NCBI GenBank assembly: GCA_916048095.2 | Contig: OU696572.1 | Coordinates: 6,405,362 to 6,469,361, forward strand | Source of the DNA: Sacculina carcini | Lineage: Eukaryota; Arthropoda; Thecostraca; Sacculinidae | Length of the DNA stretch: 64,000 nt | Direction: 5' to 3' | Shown: positions 62,751 through 64,000 of the stretch, one piece after another | How the letters are laid out: every line of letters begins with the position of its first letter | How positions within the stretch are numbered: position 1 is the first letter of the stretch | Translations under genes and position numbers: made by a program | Notes under the pieces: model-generated | Database searches by the model: none | What the model saw: only the letters and a program-made list of their open reading frames with translations | Told to the model about the DNA's origin: nothing

Positions 62751-64000
62751 CCCCTGCGGTAGGGGGGTTAGAATTCTGCCGCCGTAGCTGCGGCGTGTCG
62801 TAAAAGGCGACTAAAGGCAGACATGTCTGGTCAGGTTTCGGCCTGCTACTGGTAACATGTAACCCGGTACAACCAGCCGCATGGTCGGAATGTCGGCGAC
62901 TAATCCGGCCCCCCACTGGCCTATGCCAGTTAGGAGGGTGTCCAGACACCCAGCAGGAAGAAAAATAAGACCTGTCAAAGGGCGGATGAGCTGTTTAGCA
63001 GCCAACGGCCATCTGGAAACCCTCCCCCGTAGGATCGTCAAACAGGATCCTGGCCGCTGAGGGTCACGTCGCCCGTGGTATAGTGGTGGCGTGACGCAAC
63101 ACTCGTCTTTGACCTGCGCGTCGAACCCCGACGGGGCCACTGTTTGGCTCCTCGACAGTGGAGAGAATGGTCCGACGCCGGCACGGGTGGCCGGATAGGG
63201 CTCAAGAGGGTCAAGGGTGAGGTGCCTGGTGCTCGAGGGGGGTGCCGCCCGGTGCAGTGTCCGCCGTTTGCAGTGGGGCTGCAGCTGCCGGGTCCAGATG
63301 GACCGGTGGGGGTCACTGGCCCGGGCCCGGCGCTGTAGCTCCCGCGGACTCGTACCGGGCGGAGCTCGCAGCGAGCTCAGGGGTATTCGGTGCCCGTACA
63401 GCGCGCACCACCACTGACGTGGCATCTGATGCTGGCTCTGTCCATCCCCCCAGTAGGGCCCCGTGCAGAGGTGGGTGGTCGTGCGTGCAGAGACAATGCA
63501 AATATCTATGGCCTCCAAAACTTCAACCACCCCACCTGCTGGTCGTCCATCGGGCGATCGGCTACGGCCGCCGAAAGGTGGTCGTACTGTGAGCCACTTG
63601 CACGACGATAGTCGTGCTGCACCTTTGCCGATGGTGCTGGTTTTTACCAGCACCAATTAACACGTGAAATTGTCCTCGCTGAACCCATTCCGTCGTCTGG
63701 ATGGGTTCAAGAACATCGGAGACGCGCCTGTCGAGGCCAGCCGACAGAGAGACGGTTCTCTGCTGGTTAAATACGGCAATGAGACGGCAGCAGCCCGCGC
63801 GATGAAGGCCGACAAATTCCGGTATCGCGTGGGATCGGGCAGTGACAAGCGTTGGGTGAGCACCCCCATCTCGGTGTGTGCGCATTCGACACTCGACCAT
63901 GCCAGAGGTGTTATGTTTTGTCGTGCGCTAGAGGGTGTTGATAACGAAGAAATATGCGACGGTTTGTCATCCCATGGTGTCATCCGTGTGGAGCGCATCG
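62751..64000 (+). mobile_element. LINE 5' part: GC-rich 5' UTR and ORF1 start
   Basis: It starts at a sharp composition change with CCCTGCGGTAGGGGGGTTAG, then TGTCGTAAAAGGCGACTAAA, a motif common at the start of some arthropod LINEs (recollection). The 5' UTR runs to about 63507, then ORF1. The element continues beyond the window. It is inserted in the LINE RT pseudogene. Confidence 0.75.
63508..64000 (+). pseudogene. LINE ORF1, partial
   Basis: ATG 63508 (MASKTSTTPPAGRPSG) opens a frame with an in-frame TAA at 63658-63660, after which the same frame continues to the window end. The part after it, KLSSLNPFRRLDGFKNI, then SRQRDGSLLVKYGNE and SHGVIRVERI, resembles the RNA-binding ORF1 of jockey-clade LINEs. 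ORF1 protein coats the LINE RNA. The stop makes this copy probably defective unless the start lies downstream. Confidence 0.72.

Overview
This is a eukaryotic, intron-containing animal sequence, most likely an arthropod (possibly a crustacean). The evidence is a spliced nuclear gene, many Ty3/Gypsy LTR retrotransposons including the animal CsRn1 lineage, jockey-like and L2-like LINEs, hAT, mariner and piggyBac remnants, a tRNA-derived SINE, and TTAGG-type runs. There is no operon structure and no bacterial gene. The species call is inference only.

Layout. 1-2624: truncated family A LTR element (pol, LTR, start of gag). 2625-5231: G/C tracts, two LINE fragments and a small LTR fragment (element I). 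5232-7137: deleted CsRn1-type element H on the minus strand. 7138-17270: about 10 kb satellite of a roughly 68-bp monomer, which flips orientation at a 200-N gap. 17271-25676: decayed Gypsy element F, split inside its protease by element G (17832-22544). 25854-38770: family A element with a complete pol; element B (30090-38310, minus strand) sits in its 3' LTR, and CsRn1-type element D (30994-36284) sits in B. All three levels have exact target-site duplications.

From 39240 the host gene appears. Three phase-compatible exons (39240-39385, 39780-40032, 57212-57607) encode a protein resembling mitochondrial ribosome-binding factor A. Its second intron is about 17.2 kb and almost entirely transposons. 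It holds a DNA transposon with 22-bp inverted termini (40314-42376) containing LINE 3' ends, then a LINE (42645 onward) split by a hAT element (43566-56750, perfect 8-bp duplication). The hAT contains a mariner remnant split by LTR element C (45395-50173), and CsRn1-type element E (50767-56385), itself split by a tRNA-derived SINE (51817-52112). Beyond exon 3 lie a tandem duplication, a piggyBac fragment, a 535-bp foldback element, a LINE RT pseudogene, and the 5' part of another LINE that runs off the window.

The most unusual signal concerns families A, B and C. The first bases after the 5' LTR do not match any tRNA 3' end. They are complementary to the 5' end of tRNA-Phe (12 of 12 in A and B, 11 of 12 in C) and abut the LTR with no gap. 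Family A also has a textbook -1 frameshift signal at its gag-pol overlap. The two CsRn1-type elements with a visible leader carry the tRNA-Trp primer site known for that lineage. Boundaries come from target-site duplications and LTR pairing read by eye; family assignments come from motif recognition, not database searches.
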